A stretch of 38,321 bases of DNA from Williamsia sp. 1138 (GTDB lineage Bacteria > Actinomycetota > Actinomycetes > Mycobacteriales > Mycobacteriaceae). Position numbers and translations under genes: made by a program. Shown in pieces: positions 1 to 10,962 of the stretch; within the stretch, counting starts at the first letter, position 1; the number at the start of each line of letters is the position of its first letter. The stretch covers positions 1 to 38,321 of the forward strand of contig NZ_MJEJ02000016.1 in assembly GCF_002095435.2 (NCBI RefSeq). The letters run 5' to 3'. The notes under the pieces are model-generated. The model searched no databases. It was given only the letters and a program-made list of their open reading frames with translations, and was not told the DNA's origin.

Positions 1-713
1 GGGCCGTGCTCGGCGATGGCGGTGGTGAACATGTCGATCGCGGCGGGCTTGTTTTCGGTGTACTCGATGCGCCAGCAGACCGGGTGGCGGGAGAACACGT
101 CGATCGCGAGGTAGAGCTTGTAGCGGTCGTCGTTGGTCGGGCCGTGCAGGTCGGTGATGTCCCAGGACCACAACTGACCCGGGCCGCTGGCATGAATGAT
201 TGGTTTGGATCGACTGTGGTTGCCGGGGCTGCTGTGGTGGCCGCGGCGGCGGTCACCGACCGTGCCGTAGCGCGCAGCGATCCGGTAGAACGTGCGTGGT
301 GAGCAACCGATCTCACGCTTGTCGAAAGCGCGCCAATATGTTTGCTGCACAGACAGATCCGCGTATTCTTCACGGTTCAATATCTCGACAATGACCTCTT
401 CTTCGGTGGCGGTCAGCGCAGCCGGCTGGAACCGCTGCGTGTGCGGCACCGGATCCTGGACCGGCTTGTAATGACGGTAACCGCGCTCGATCCGGTAGTA
501 GGTCGAGCGAGCCAGACCGGTCAATGCGCATGCGGCTTTGACCCCGATCCAGGTGTGAGTGGCCAAGGCGGTGACCAACTCGGTCAGGAAAGATGATGTC
601 GCTTGAGCCAGGCCTGGTACTGCTCGGCGCTCATCAACGCCGGTGGGATCTGCGGACCCTCGTCCTCGGTCGAGCTCTTGGTGATCCCGTCCAAGAGCTC
701 GAAGGCTTTTCCC
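1..713 (-). CDS. IS3-family transposase OrfB (DDE integrase core), partial
   Basis: This frame is open from the frameshift site at 707-713 to the window edge (about 237 codons) without a stop. It has a second helix-turn-helix-like segment (ALTGLARSTYYRIERG) and then the start of the rve integrase core, WSWDITDLHGP, whose Asp is the first catalytic residue of the DDE triad. The sequence LYLAIDVFSRHPVCWRIE follows. The second Asp and the Glu would lie beyond the left edge. It sits in the -1 frame relative to OrfA and overlaps it by about 130 bases. It has no convincing independent start codon with a ribosome-binding site, so it is expected to be made as an OrfAB fusion by frameshifting. Truncation here is due to the window, not demonstrably to decay. 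Confidence 0.85.
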
Positions 714-1072
714 ATGATCTCCAACGCCGCCTCGGACTGGGCGTTCTTCTTCTCCAACCGGGCGACTTTGGCGCGCAACCGGGCCAGCTCAGCGCGGTCT
801 TGGCTGTCCATGCGGTCCCTCGTTTTGTCGGCGGCAGCGACCATCGAGTCACTGAACGCACCAGACTCGCGGGCCTCTAACCACTCTCGCACGGTCGCCC
901 GAGTCAGGTTGTACTCACGCATCAACCGAGTCTTGGCGCCGCGTTGCACCGCCAGGTCCCAGCGCTGCAAAAACGCAACCCGGAACGCGATCGGGAACGA
1001 CCGCCGCCCCTTCGCTGACCGTCCAATCGGGATATCGATCGGGGTATCCAACAAATCCATGTCACACTCCAT
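584..1072 (-). CDS. IS3-family transposase OrfA (HTH and leucine zipper)
   Basis: A 162-residue protein binding the element's ends. The N-terminal half carries a helix-turn-helix (KTRLMREYNLTRATVREWLE, about residues 42-61). The C-terminal half has a heptad-rich coiled coil (ELARLRAKVARLEKKN) typical of the OrfA multimerisation zipper. The start at 1072 is chosen because it follows a GGTGGTGGGG purine-rich stretch. An in-frame ATG four codons later, preceded by GGAG, and a GTG six codons earlier are alternatives. The frame ends at TGA 584-586, inside orfB. Codons for MGK sit on the slippery heptamer at 707-713, so this product ends normally in most translations and is extended into OrfB after a -1 slip. 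Confidence 0.85.
   Translation of the reverse strand: MECDMDLLDTPIDIPIGRSAKGRRSFPIAFRVAFLQRWDLAVQRGAKTRLMREYNLTRATVREWLEARESGAFSDSMVAAADKTRDRMDSQDRAELARLRAKVARLEKKNAQSEAALEIMGKAFELLDGITKSSTEDEGPQIPPALMSAEQYQAWLKRHHLS
670..713 (-). promoter_or_regulatory. Programmed -1 ribosomal frameshift signal (slippery heptamer plus hairpin)
   Basis: On the minus strand the heptamer G GGA AAA (713-707) lies exactly in the X XXY YYZ phase of orfA (codons ATG GGA AAA). Four bases later a perfect 12-bp stem begins, TCGAGCTCTTGG (702-691) pairing with CCAAGAGCTCGA (681-670) around a 9-base loop. After the slip the ribosome reads GGG AAA in the orfB frame, which is open through to the window edge. Slippery heptamer, short spacer and stable hairpin match the canonical IS3-family arrangement for OrfAB synthesis. 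Confidence 0.8.
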
Positions 1073-1168
1073 CCCCACCACCCCTACCACACCTTGTGTC
1101 TTACGACCAGGATGGCAGAGAGGGTGTGACCGGTGGGTGGTGCAAAAACGGGTGGGGGGTGGCTCGTC

Positions 1169-2116
1169 TCAGCCGGCGCGGGAGAAGTTCTCGGTGAGTT
1201 CGCCGATGATCTGCGGCCACAGCGGTTCGGGGATGTCGTGGCCCATGTCGTCGATCAGGACGAGCCTGGACCCCTTGACCGCGCGGGCGATCGCCTTGCC
1301 GCCCGACGGACGCATCAGACCGTCGACCTTGCCGTGGATGACCACGGTCGGAGCCGTGATGGCAGTTGTGTACTTCTTCAGGCTCCCGGTACCCATCACC
1401 GCCGCCGTTTGCCGGACGATCCCCGCGGGGTCATGCGCGCGGTCATAGGCAAGCCCCGCTCGACGCAACGACTCCTCCCACGGCAGCGCATACTTCGGAC
1501 TGCCGATGGTCCGCATCGCCTTCGCGGCGTTCTCGACGTACTGCTCGCGGGTCGCGCCCTTCCCGGGCCCGGTCAGCAGTGCTTTCAGCTTCCGTGGATC
1601 CGGTGGTGGCAGGAATGCCTCGTTGGTGCTCGAGAACAGGATGGCGACCGACAACACCCGGTCGGGATACTTGCCCGCTAGGACCTGGGTGATCATGCCG
1701 CCCATCGAGCCGCCGACGATGTGGGCCTGCTCGATGCCGAGTGCATCCAGTAATCCGACGGCGTCGTCGGCCATGTCCACCAGCGTGTACGGCACGTCGC
1801 TGGGCAGTCCCAGTTCGTGTTTGGCAAGCCGGGCCAGGCCGGTCAGTGCGTTTCCGCCGACCCTGGCCCCATCCAGGTGCGTCGACAACCCGATGTCGCG
1901 ATTGTCGAAGCGGATGACCCGGTAGCCGTGTTCGACGATCGACATACAGAACTCGGTCTGCCAGAAGGTGAGCTGAGCGCTCAGGCCCATGATCAGCAGA
2001 ACGGCGGGATCCTTCGGATCGCCCAGGTCTTCGTAGGCGATCGTGATGTCACCGACCTGCGCAGTACCGATGTGATGTCTGGTCGCACCCTCGGGATGCT
2101 GCTGGGTCTCACTCAT
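1169..2116 (-). CDS. Alpha/beta-fold hydrolase (esterase-like)
   Basis: A 315-residue single-domain alpha/beta hydrolase. Visible landmarks are a strand/oxyanion region (LLIMGLSAQ), the FDNRDIGLST loop common to this branch, the nucleophile elbow VGGSMGGM (G-x-S-x-G), a catalytic Asp candidate in HGKVDGLM and the catalytic His in DDMGHDIP. There is no signal peptide, so it should be cytoplasmic. The nearest named relatives by motif are the RdmC/aclacinomycin methylesterase-like esterases, but the substrate cannot be read from sequence. Its start codon overlaps the stop of the acetyltransferase gene by 4 bases (ATGA), so the two are translationally coupled. The IS3-family element lies immediately downstream. 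Confidence 0.9.
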   Translation of the reverse strand: MSETQQHPEGATRHHIGTAQVGDITIAYEDLGDPKDPAVLLIMGLSAQLTFWQTEFCMSIVEHGYRVIRFDNRDIGLSTHLDGARVGGNALTGLARLAKHELGLPSDVPYTLVDMADDAVGLLDALGIEQAHIVGGSMGGMITQVLAGKYPDRVLSVAILFSSTNEAFLPPPDPRKLKALLTGPGKGATREQYVENAAKAMRTIGSPKYALPWEESLRRAGLAYDRAHDPAGIVRQTAAVMGTGSLKKYTTAITAPTVVIHGKVDGLMRPSGGKAIARAVKGSRLVLIDDMGHDIPEPLWPQIIGELTENFSRAG

Positions 2117-2586
2117 CCGCCCGACCCTAATGCACCGCCCGTGGAGTCAAGCGTTTTTGCGAAGCAACGGCTGAGCGGGCTGTCTCGATAACGCCCGAAG
2201 CCAGGGGTCGGTTCATATCCCAGCGCCTCGTACAGCGAGATCGCCTCCGGCTGGCGGGTACCGGTCTCGAGCCGGATCGTCGACATCTCGAGTTCTCGGG
2301 CCCGCTTCTCCACCGCCGCCATGAGGTTTCGGGCGAGGCCACGTCCGCGGAAGTCGGAGCCGACGAACAGCCGTTTGACTTCACCGAGGTCCGGACCCAC
2401 CGAGACGAGGATGACGCACCCTGCTGCTTTCTCATCGACGAACGCGACGAAATGGTCACTCGTCGCAGCGATCGGGTCCGCATCGAGGTCATCGTCCCCG
2501 GGGTAGCGAACGCGCAGCTCGGCGAGAGCGGCGCCGACGAGACGCCGCACATCGGGGTCGTCTGCACCACGCCTGTCGATGTGCAT
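2113..2586 (-). CDS. GNAT-family N-acetyltransferase
   Basis: 157 residues from the chosen ATG. The GNAT core is clear: a strand ending EVKRLFVGSDFRGRGLARNLM contains the V-x-x-x-x-R/Q-x-x-G-x-G/A pyrophosphate-binding loop (motif A), and SLYEALGYEP is the C-terminal motif B. It would acetylate a small molecule or amine with acetyl-CoA; the substrate is unknown. The ATG at 2586 is preferred over an in-frame GTG at 2613 because it gives a typical GNAT N-terminus (MHIDRRGADDPDV) and leaves room for the promoter of the divergent phzF-like gene. It overlaps the hydrolase gene by 4 bases, forming a two-gene operon. Confidence 0.88.
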   Translation of the reverse strand: MHIDRRGADDPDVRRLVGAALAELRVRYPGDDDLDADPIAATSDHFVAFVDEKAAGCVILVSVGPDLGEVKRLFVGSDFRGRGLARNLMAAVEKRARELEMSTIRLETGTRQPEAISLYEALGYEPTPGFGRYRDSPLSRCFAKTLDSTGGALGSGG

Positions 2587-2610
2587 TGGCACACCGTAGA
2601 GCGTGGCAGG

Positions 2611-2616
2611 CACAAT
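2611..2616 (+). promoter_or_regulatory. Candidate -10 box for the phzF-like gene (leaderless)
   Basis: CACAAT (one change from TACAAT) ends 6 bases before the ATG at 2623. No Shine-Dalgarno motif precedes that ATG, so transcription would start at or next to the start codon. It lies within the 36-base divergent spacer shared with the GNAT gene. Confidence 0.4.
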
Positions 2617-2622
2617 CTGGGC

Positions 2623-3466
2623 ATGGCCTCCCGCTCATTCCAGCAAGTCGACGTGTTCGTATCCGGCTCCCTCACCGGAAACCCGGTAGCCGTGGTCTTC
2701 GATGCGGACGACTTGACCGACGAACAGATGGCGGCCTTCGCCCGCTGGACCAACCTGTCGGAGACCACGTTCTTCACCACGCCACGTGATCCGTCGGCCG
2801 ACTACGGATTGCGCATCTTCACCCCCGGTGAAGAACTGCCGTTTGCCGGGCACCCGACGCTCGGCTCGGCCCATGCCTGGCTGCGGGCAGGCGGTGAACC
2901 GAAGGCCGGCACCATCATTCAGGAGTGCGGAGTCGGCTTGATCTCCATCCGCCGTGACGGTGACGCCCTGGCCTTTGCGGCGCCCCCGCTGGTCAGATCC
3001 GGCCCTGTCGACGCTGCCGACCTCGACGTCATCCATCGCGCCCTCGGACTGCGTCCCTCCGATGTGGTCGCATCCAACTGGGTGGACAACGGACCCCGAT
3101 GGATCGGCCTGCTGCTGACCTCGGCGCAACGAGTCCTCGAGGTCCGCCCGGATTTCGCCGCCCTGGGGACGTTGCATGTCGGTTTGATCGGCCCGTACCG
3201 AGACAGCGGACCGCAGGACCGTCCCGACTACGAGGTCCGGGCGTTCGTTCCCGAGATCGGCGTACCCGAAGATCCGGTGACCGGCAGCCTCAACGCCGGC
3301 TTCGCGACCTGGTTGCGTGCCGAGAAGATTGCCCCCGAACGCTACGTCGCGTCGCAGGGCACCGCTCTGGGTCGGGCGGGTCGGGTGTTCATCGACGACG
3401 ACGGCACGAACATCTGGGTGGGCGGCCGCAGCTCGACGGTCATCGCCGGCGAGGTCGATCTCCGAC

Positions 3467-3474
<8 letters not shown>
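2623..3474 (+). CDS. PhzF-family isomerase/epimerase-like protein
   Basis: 283 residues with the two-lobed diaminopimelate-epimerase-like fold of PhzF proteins. Family signatures are QQVDVF at the N-terminus, GNPVAVVF, the catalytic Glu in NLSETTF (about residue 46), LPFAGHPTLGSA, and the C-terminal EDPVTGSLNAG. Most members of this large family, including those without a phenazine cluster as here, have unknown substrates, so phenazine synthesis is not implied. The start at ATG 2623 aligns with the family N-terminus; the upstream in-frame extension would run through the divergent acetyltransferase gene. Its last 8 bases overlap the tatD gene, which suggests cotranscription with tatD. Confidence 0.88.
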
Positions 3475-5537
<2,063 letters not shown>

Positions 5538-5571
5538 CGACCATTCCCTCCGCTGCACCTGAAGGCGCGCG

Positions 5572-6435
5572 GTGAGCGCGACGCCGTTGTTCCTGGGTCC
5601 TGCGGAGATCCGTGAGCTCGCGGCAGATCTCGACATCCGGCCCACGAAAACGCTCGGTCAGAACTTCGTGCACGACGCAAACACCGTGCGCCGCATCGTC
5701 ACCGCCTCCGGTGTCGGTGGCGATGACATCGTGCTTGAGGTGGGTCCGGGGCTCGGTTCCCTGACTCTGGGATTGCTGGCGACCGCTCGTCAGGTGCTCG
5801 CCGTCGAGATCGATCCGGTTCTCGCCGGCCGACTACCGGAGACGGTGGCCGATCGGGCGCCGGATCAGGCGGCCGCGCTGACCGTCATTCCCGGAGATGC
5901 GCTCAAGGTCACAGCAGCCGACCTTCCTGCCATGCCGACAGCGCTGGTGGCGAACCTGCCCTACAACGTCGCGGTGCCGGTGCTGATCCACCTCATGTCC
6001 GAACTGCCCAGCATCCAGACCGCTTTGGTGATGGTGCAATTGGAGGTGGCGCAGCGTCTTGCAGCAGGCCCTGGTGGCCGCATCTACGGCGTCCCGAGCG
6101 TGAAAGCGCGGTTTTTCGGTGAGGTGTCCCAAGCCGGTTCGGTCGGTCGCAGCGTTTTCTGGCCGGAACCCAAGGTCGAGTCGGGTCTGGTGCGCATCCG
6201 CCGCTATCCGGAGGCCCCGTGGCCCGTCGACGAGACGCATCGCAAGAAGGTCTTCTCAGTTGTCGACGCCGCTTTTGCTCAGCGGCGCAAGACTTTACGC
6301 GGCGCCCTGGCCGGTTTGGCCGGCTCGCCGGTCAAGGCCGAGGAGTGGTTGCGTGGCGCCGGAATCGACCCGGGATTGCGCGGCGAACGACTCGCGATCG
6401 AAGACTATGTGGCGCTTGCCGCGCAGCTCGATTAG
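5572..6435 (+). CDS. rsmA: 16S rRNA (A1518/A1519-N6,N6)-dimethyltransferase
   Basis: 287 residues. RsmA (KsgA) transfers four methyl groups from S-adenosylmethionine to two adjacent adenines in helix 45 of 16S rRNA during 30S maturation; its loss gives kasugamycin resistance. Signatures are the substrate motif TLGQNFVHD, the SAM-binding [12 protein letters not shown] (motif I), the acidic EID of motif II, and the catalytic [10 protein letters not shown] (N-L-P-Y). The C-terminal helical domain carries [13 protein letters not shown]. The GTG start at 5572 is preceded by GAAGG. It follows rpfB by 34 bases and precedes ispE by about 24 bases. Confidence 0.97.
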   Translation: MSATPLFLGPAEIRELAADLDIRPTKTLGQNFVHDANTVRRIVTASGVGGDDIVLEVGPGLGSLTLGLLATARQVLAVEIDPVLAGRLPETVADRAPDQAAALTVIPGDALKVTAADLPAMPTALVANLPYNVAVPVLIHLMSELPSIQTALVMVQLEVAQRLAAGPGGRIYGVPSVKARFFGEVSQAGSVGRSVFWPEPKVESGLVRIRRYPEAPWPVDETHRKKVFSVVDAAFAQRRKTLRGALAGLAGSPVKAEEWLRGAGIDPGLRGERLAIEDYVALAAQLD

Positions 6436-6445
6436 GCGGGCCGCA

Positions 6446-6451
6446 TAGACT
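6446..6451 (+). promoter_or_regulatory. Candidate internal -10 box for ispE
   Basis: TAGACT fits the actinobacterial TAnnnT pattern and ends 8 bases before the GTG at 6460. No strong Shine-Dalgarno lies in front of that GTG, so a leaderless ispE transcript is possible in addition to read-through from rsmA. No good -35 is visible. Confidence 0.3.
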
Positions 6452-6459
6452 TGGACACC

Positions 6460-7398
6460 GTGTTGTCTGTCGTCCCTCGCCCCGTCACAGTCCGGGTACC
6501 CGCCAAGGTGAATCTGCACCTCGGTGTGGGTTTGCCGCGCCGTGACGGCTATCACGAACTGACGACCGTCTTCCAGGCCCTCTCGCTGTCCGACACCATC
6601 TCGGTGGTTCCGGCCGACGCGTTGTCGATCTCCGTCACCGGTGAGAGCGCTCGCGAGGTCCCCGTCGATGGGACGAACCTGGCGTGGCGGGCAGCCGAAC
6701 TCATGGCCAGGGTCGCAGGTCGCGAACCCGCGGCCGCGATCTCGATCGTCAAGGGCATCCCGGTGGCCGGCGGTATGGCCGGCGGCAGCGCCGATGCCGC
6801 AGGCACGCTGGTGGCGTTGGCGCGGATGTGGCACCTGGACATCAGTCGCGACAAGATGCGCGATCTGGCAGCTGAATTGGGCAGCGACGTCCCGTTCTCG
6901 CTCCGCGGTGGGACGGCACTCGGCACCGGCCGCGGTGAGAAACTCACCACCGTGCTCTCCCGCGGCGAGTACCACTGGGTGCTGGCGGTGGCCAAAGAAG
7001 GTCTCAGTACCCCCGACGTCTTTCGCGAGCTCGATCACCTGCGAGAAAACTATTCGTCCGCCGACGACACCGGCACCTACACAGAATCACCCGACGAGTT
7101 GCTGCAGGCGCTCGCTTCCGGGGACCCGAGGAGAGTTGCGGATTTGCTGCACAACGACATGCAACCGGCGGCGCTGTCCATGCGCCCGGCGCTGCGCCGA
7201 ACCCTGCGCGCAGGAGTGGATGCCGGCGCCCTCGCGGGCATCATCTCCGGCTCCGGACCGACCTGTGCGTTCCTGTGCACCGATTCCGATGCTGCGGTCG
7301 CCACCGCCGCCGAGCTGTCCGGCGCCGGCGTGTGCCGCGCAGTACGTACCGCGACCGGCCCGGTGGCCGGCGCCCGACTGATCGACGGTTCGCTATGA
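6460..7398 (+). CDS. ispE: 4-(cytidine 5'-diphospho)-2-C-methyl-D-erythritol kinase
   Basis: 312 residues from GTG 6460. IspE is the GHMP-fold kinase that phosphorylates CDP-methylerythritol at the 2-hydroxyl in the MEP pathway to isoprenoids, which feeds decaprenyl phosphate, menaquinone and carotenoids. Signatures are [12 protein letters not shown] with the catalytic-site Lys/Asn, [10 protein letters not shown], the glycine-rich ATP loop [15 protein letters not shown], and the C-terminal [16 protein letters not shown] at 6451 is an alternative start; GTG 6460 is chosen because the mycobacterial protein begins only a few residues before the VRVPxKVNL motif. Its last codons overlap the next gene by 4 bases (ATGA). 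Confidence 0.95.
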   Translation: MLSVVPRPVTVRVPAKVNLHLGVGLPRRDGYHELTTVFQALSLSDTISVVPADALSISVTGESAREVPVDGTNLAWRAAELMARVAGREPAAAISIVKGIPVAGGMAGGSADAAGTLVALARMWHLDISRDKMRDLAAELGSDVPFSLRGGTALGTGRGEKLTTVLSRGEYHWVLAVAKEGLSTPDVFRELDHLRENYSSADDTGTYTESPDELLQALASGDPRRVADLLHNDMQPAALSMRPALRRTLRAGVDAGALAGIISGSGPTCAFLCTDSDAAVATAAELSGAGVCRAVRTATGPVAGARLIDGSL

Positions 7399-9203
7399 CA
7401 TCGGCACGTAAGCAAGGCGCCAACCTGATCTCTGTCGAGAACATCAGCAAGTCGTTCGGGATCAAACCCTTGCTGGAGTCGGTGAGCCTGGGCGTTCAAG
7501 AGGGAGACCGCATCGGTGTCGTCGGCCTCAACGGCGGCGGCAAGACGACGATGCTGGAGATCCTGGCCGGTCTCGAACCACCCGACAGCGGCCGGGTTGC
7601 CCGTGGCAGCGGCCTGCGTATGGCGGTCGTCACACAGCGTGGGCATCTCCCGCCCGAATCCACCATCGGGCAGATCGTGCTGGGTCCGCTCGATGTGGCC
7701 GAGCACGAATGGGCGGGCGACGCCCGCATCCGTTCCGTGCTCGCGGGAATCGGTATCGGGGCACTGGGTTTGGATACCCCGGTCACCTCACTCTCGGGCG
7801 GCCAGCGACGACGGGTCGCGTTGGCGGCGGCACTGGTGCAGGACCTCGACCTGCTGATCCTCGACGAGCCGACCAACCACCTCGATCTCGAGGGCATCGC
7901 CTGGCTGGCAGACCATCTCGTCAACCGCCGCAGCGCACTCGTGGTCGTGACCCACGATCGCTGGTTCCTAGACACCGTCGCCACCACCACGTGGGAAGTG
8001 CAGAACGGCACCGTCGAAAGCTACGAGGGTGGTTACAACGACTGGGTCTACGCCCGCGCCGAACGGACGCGGCTGTCCGACGCCGCCGAGGAACGTCGCC
8101 AGAACCTGGCCCGCAAAGAACTCGCCTGGCTGCGTCGTGGCCCGCCCGCCCGTACCTCGAAGCCGAAGTACCGCATCCAGGCTGCCGAGAAGCTGATCGC
8201 GGATGTGCCGCCGCCGCGGGATTCGGTGGCGCTGGCCAGTTTTGCCAAGCGCCGCCTCGGCAAGGTCGTGATCGAGCTCGAGGACGCGACCCTCACGACC
8301 CCGGACGGCCGGGTACTGGTCGACGACCTCACCTGGCGGCTCGCACCCGGCGAGCGGATCGGTCTGGTGGGCATCAACGGTTCGGGCAAGACGACGCTGC
8401 TGCGCGCCCTCGCCGGTGAGGTCCCCCCGGCCGCCGGCAAACGCATCGAAGGTCAGACAGTCGAAATCGGCTGGCTCCGGCAGGAACTCGACGATCTTCC
8501 CACCAACATGCGCGTGATCGAGGCCGTGGAGGACGTTGCCGGCCGGATCGAGCTGGGCGGAAAGGACGTGTCTGCAGGCCAGTTGGCCGAACGCCTCGGC
8601 TTCACCCCGGCGCGCCAGCGCACCCCGGTGGGCGATCTGTCCGGTGGCGAACGTCGCCGGTTGCAGCTGACCCGGGTGCTGATGGCGCAACCCAACGTGC
8701 TGCTTCTCGACGAGCCGACGAACGACCTCGACATCGACACGCTGCAACAACTCGAGGACCTGCTCGACAATTGGGCTGGAACCCTGGTGGTCATCAGCCA
8801 CGACCGATTCCTGATCGAGCGCATCTGCGAGAGCACCTGGGCGTTGTTCGGTGACAAGAAGCTGACGAATCTCCCGGGCGGCATCGAGCAGTACCTCAAG
8901 AAGCTGGCCTCCGGACCCGCTGCGGTGTCGGCGGCGCCGTCGACTCGGTCCGAGGGTTCGGCCGCGAAGAGCCCCGGGGGCAAGGGTTCCGGCGCCCAGC
9001 GGGATATGGAGAAGGCGCTCAAGAAGGTCGAACGCCAGGTGCAGCGCCTTGTCGTGAAGGAAAAGGAACTGCACGAGAAGCTGGCAACGGCCGGCACGGA
9101 TGCCGATCGTTTGATCGAGCTGGGCGTGGAGCTCAAATCCGTGGTGGCAGAGCGTGAAGCTGCGGAAGAGTCGTGGCTCGAACTGGCCGAAGAAGTCGGC
9201 TGA
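7395..9203 (+). CDS. ABC-F family ATPase (Uup-like)
   Basis: 602 residues with two ATP-binding cassettes and no membrane segments, so a ribosome-associated ABC-F protein and not a transporter. The first cassette has Walker [10 protein letters not shown] (44-52), signature LSGGQRRR and Walker [14 protein letters not shown] charged inter-domain linker follows, with an arginine-rich segment after [11 protein letters not shown]. The second cassette has [17 protein letters not shown] and [11 protein letters not shown]. After a low-complexity Ser/Gly/Ala linker there is a C-terminal coiled coil ([19 protein letters not shown]), as in Uup. Family members relieve stalled ribosomes or protect against antibiotics; which applies here cannot be told. 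It overlaps ispE by 4 bases. Confidence 0.93.
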   Translation: MTSARKQGANLISVENISKSFGIKPLLESVSLGVQEGDRIGVVGLNGGGKTTMLEILAGLEPPDSGRVARGSGLRMAVVTQRGHLPPESTIGQIVLGPLDVAEHEWAGDARIRSVLAGIGIGALGLDTPVTSLSGGQRRRVALAAALVQDLDLLILDEPTNHLDLEGIAWLADHLVNRRSALVVVTHDRWFLDTVATTTWEVQNGTVESYEGGYNDWVYARAERTRLSDAAEERRQNLARKELAWLRRGPPARTSKPKYRIQAAEKLIADVPPPRDSVALASFAKRRLGKVVIELEDATLTTPDGRVLVDDLTWRLAPGERIGLVGINGSGKTTLLRALAGEVPPAAGKRIEGQTVEIGWLRQELDDLPTNMRVIEAVEDVAGRIELGGKDVSAGQLAERLGFTPARQRTPVGDLSGGERRRLQLTRVLMAQPNVLLLDEPTNDLDIDTLQQLEDLLDNWAGTLVVISHDRFLIERICESTWALFGDKKLTNLPGGIEQYLKKLASGPAAVSAAPSTRSEGSAAKSPGGKGSGAQRDMEKALKKVERQVQRLVVKEKELHEKLATAGTDADRLIELGVELKSVVAEREAAEESWLELAEEVG

Positions 9204-9217
9204 GAAGGAGAAGGTCG

Positions 9218-10219
9218 GTGTCATTCATCCGCACGTCGGTGGGAAACGGTGTCGGCGAGATCATTCTCGACCGGCCGAAGGCGCTCAATGCGCTCGATCA
9301 GACGATGGTCGACGACATGTTCCCCATCCTCACCGAGTGGGCGGATGACCCGTCGGTGGAACTGGTACTGGTGACCTCGGCAAGCGATCGCGCGTTCTGC
9401 GCAGGCGGCGACATCCGGGCGATTCGCGACGCTGCGGTCGCCGGTGACAACGCCGCCGTGACCCGCTACTTCAGTGCGGAGTACGAACTCGACCAACTGG
9501 TCGCGGAGTACCCGAAGCCCTACGTGTCATTGATCGACGGCGCCGCGATGGGTGGTGGCCTCGGGATCAGCGTGCACGGAGAGGTGCGGGTGGTGAGCGA
9601 GAAGGCCGTGATCGCGATGCCGGAGACGGCCATCGGTTTCATGCCCGACATCGGCTCGACCTACTTTCTCCCGCGACTGCCCGCCGGCGTCGGGCTCTGG
9701 CTCGGTCTCACGGGCGCCCGCGTGCGCGGAGCCGACGCCGTCGCGGTGGGTCTGGCCACGCATTACGTGCCCAGCGCCAAGATCGGTGAGCTGGCCGACG
9801 CAATCCGCTCCGGGACCCCGCTGGCCCAGGCACTGAACGGGCGCGCCGAAGACGCGTCCCGCACCGACCTCCCGCTGGCCAAGATCGCCGAGTACTTCAG
9901 CGACGATCCGGTGAACGCGATCATCGGTGGTCTGCGTGGGGCGGTGGGAGACGACTGGGCGGCGGAGATGGTCACCCTGCTCGAGCAGGCCTCACCGACC
10001 AGCCTCGTGGTCACCGCGGCGATGATCGAACTCGGCGCACGTTCCACCCTCGACGAATGTCTCGAGCGGGAGCTGCACGCCGCCGAACAGATCACGAGGA
10101 CCCCGGACTTCGTCGAAGGAGTACGAGCGGTGCTCGTCGACAAAGATCGCAACCCGTCGTTCAAACCTGCCGATCTGCTCGATGTCGACCCCGACCTGGT
10201 CACCCGAATCATCGGCTGA
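9218..10219 (+). CDS. 3-hydroxyisobutyryl-CoA hydrolase-like crotonase
   Basis: 333 residues of the crotonase superfamily, ECH_2 branch. The N-terminus reads EIILDRPKALNALD, the oxyanion-hole residues lie in FCAGGDIRAI and GAAMGGGLG, and AMPETAIGFMPDIGSTYFL contains the Glu136/Asp144 pair typical of 3-hydroxyisobutyryl-CoA hydrolases. The spacing RYFSAEYELDQLVAEYPKP also matches that family. The reaction would be thioester hydrolysis in valine catabolism, though some relatives act as enoyl-CoA hydratases. GTG 9218 is supported by AAGGAG seven bases upstream. It follows the ABC-F gene by 14 bases and may be cotranscribed. Confidence 0.88.
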   Translation: MSFIRTSVGNGVGEIILDRPKALNALDQTMVDDMFPILTEWADDPSVELVLVTSASDRAFCAGGDIRAIRDAAVAGDNAAVTRYFSAEYELDQLVAEYPKPYVSLIDGAAMGGGLGISVHGEVRVVSEKAVIAMPETAIGFMPDIGSTYFLPRLPAGVGLWLGLTGARVRGADAVAVGLATHYVPSAKIGELADAIRSGTPLAQALNGRAEDASRTDLPLAKIAEYFSDDPVNAIIGGLRGAVGDDWAAEMVTLLEQASPTSLVVTAAMIELGARSTLDECLERELHAAEQITRTPDFVEGVRAVLVDKDRNPSFKPADLLDVDPDLVTRIIG

Positions 10220-10252
10220 CGCGTTCGTCGTCGATCCGGTACCGCGGTTCAG

Positions 10253-10266
10253 GCGGCACTAGCCGC
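10253..10266 (+). terminator. Short hairpin after the crotonase gene
   Basis: GCGGC-ACTA-GCCGC forms a 5-bp GC-only stem with a 4-base loop, 33 bases after the crotonase stop. There is no U-run. A weak terminator is possible. A 10-base direct repeat, GCGTTCGTCG, occurs at 10221 and again at the hairpin's 3' side. Confidence 0.25.
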
Positions 10267-10293
10267 GTTCGTCGCCTACGCTCGTTGAACTAG

Positions 10294-10309
10294 TGGGTCG
10301 TTTGACCCA
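10294..10309 (+). promoter_or_regulatory. Palindromic operator in front of the TetR-led operon
   Basis: TGGGTC-GTTT-GACCCA is a perfect 6+6 inverted repeat lying 20 bases before the GTG of the TetR gene. A TAnnnT box (TACGCT, 10277-10282) lies just upstream, so the palindrome would fall around the transcription start. This placement suggests autorepression by the TetR-family product of 10330-10962. Confidence 0.5.
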
Positions 10310-10329
10310 GTTGTGAGCGGGCGAAGGGC

Positions 10330-10962
10330 GTGAGCGTGGCGAGGATCTCGGTGGCGCGGCGCAGAGATCTGCTGGTCGCAGCCGCATTCCGGGTGATTGC
10401 CGAGCATGGGGTCGAAGCTGCGACCACCAGACGGATCAGCGCCGAGGCCGAGATGTCGCTGGCGAGCTTCCACTATGCCTTCGAATCACGGAACGAACTG
10501 CTCGCCGAATTGGTGGCGCGCGGAACCTCTGACGAGTTCGCGGCCGTCACCGCCCCGTTGACCCCGCCGGCCCGATCGGTCGACCCGTGGACCTTGCCGG
10601 ACGATATCGGCGAGCTTCTCAAGGCAGGGCTGACGTCGTACCTCGACAGCGTCGTGGCAGACCCGGGTCGCGAAGCCGCGATGATCACCCTCGCCCAGTA
10701 CGCACGTCGCACCGAGGGGCTCGAGCATTTCGCCCGGCGCCTGTACGAGCGCTACTACGAGATCGCCCAGGCCTCGCTCGAAGCCGCCGCCGAGGCGATG
10801 GATGTCTGCTGGGCGACGGACCCGCAGGAGTTGGCGCCGCTGGTGGTGGCTGCGACGGACGGGCTCACCCTGGCCTATCTCAACACCGGTGACCGGGGCA
10901 TCGCAGAGCGGATCATCGACTCCACGGTCGCCATGCTGCGCGGTCATGTGACGCCGCGATGA
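10330..10962 (+). CDS. TetR/AcrR-family transcriptional regulator
   Basis: 210 residues. The N-terminal helix-turn-helix is clear: RRDLLVAAAFRVIAEHG, then ATTRRISAEAEMSLASFHYAFESRNELL, a variant of the usual YYHFxSKxxL third helix. The C-terminal part is the ligand-binding and dimerisation domain and gives no hint of ligand. The GTG start at 10330 follows CGAAGGG. Its stop overlaps the MFS gene start by 4 bases (ATGA), so it heads the operon it probably controls, with the palindrome at 10294-10309 as the likely operator. Confidence 0.9.
   Translation: MSVARISVARRRDLLVAAAFRVIAEHGVEAATTRRISAEAEMSLASFHYAFESRNELLAELVARGTSDEFAAVTAPLTPPARSVDPWTLPDDIGELLKAGLTSYLDSVVADPGREAAMITLAQYARRTEGLEHFARRLYERYYEIAQASLEAAAEAMDVCWATDPQELAPLVVAATDGLTLAYLNTGDRGIAERIIDSTVAMLRGHVTPR

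Larger units (their letters stand above)
1..1142 (-). mobile_element. IS3-family insertion sequence, partial (cut by the window edge)
   Basis: Two overlapping frames on the minus strand, a helix-turn-helix/leucine-zipper OrfA followed in the -1 frame by an integrase-core OrfB, are the defining layout of IS3-family elements. OrfB runs off the left edge, so the distal end and its inverted repeat are not visible. The proximal end must lie between the OrfA start and the hydrolase stop codon at 1169. A terminus near 1142, where the minus strand would begin TGCACC, is one plausible boundary but could not be confirmed without the partner repeat. The element appears to be inserted just downstream of the hydrolase gene, transcribed in the same direction. 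Confidence 0.8.
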
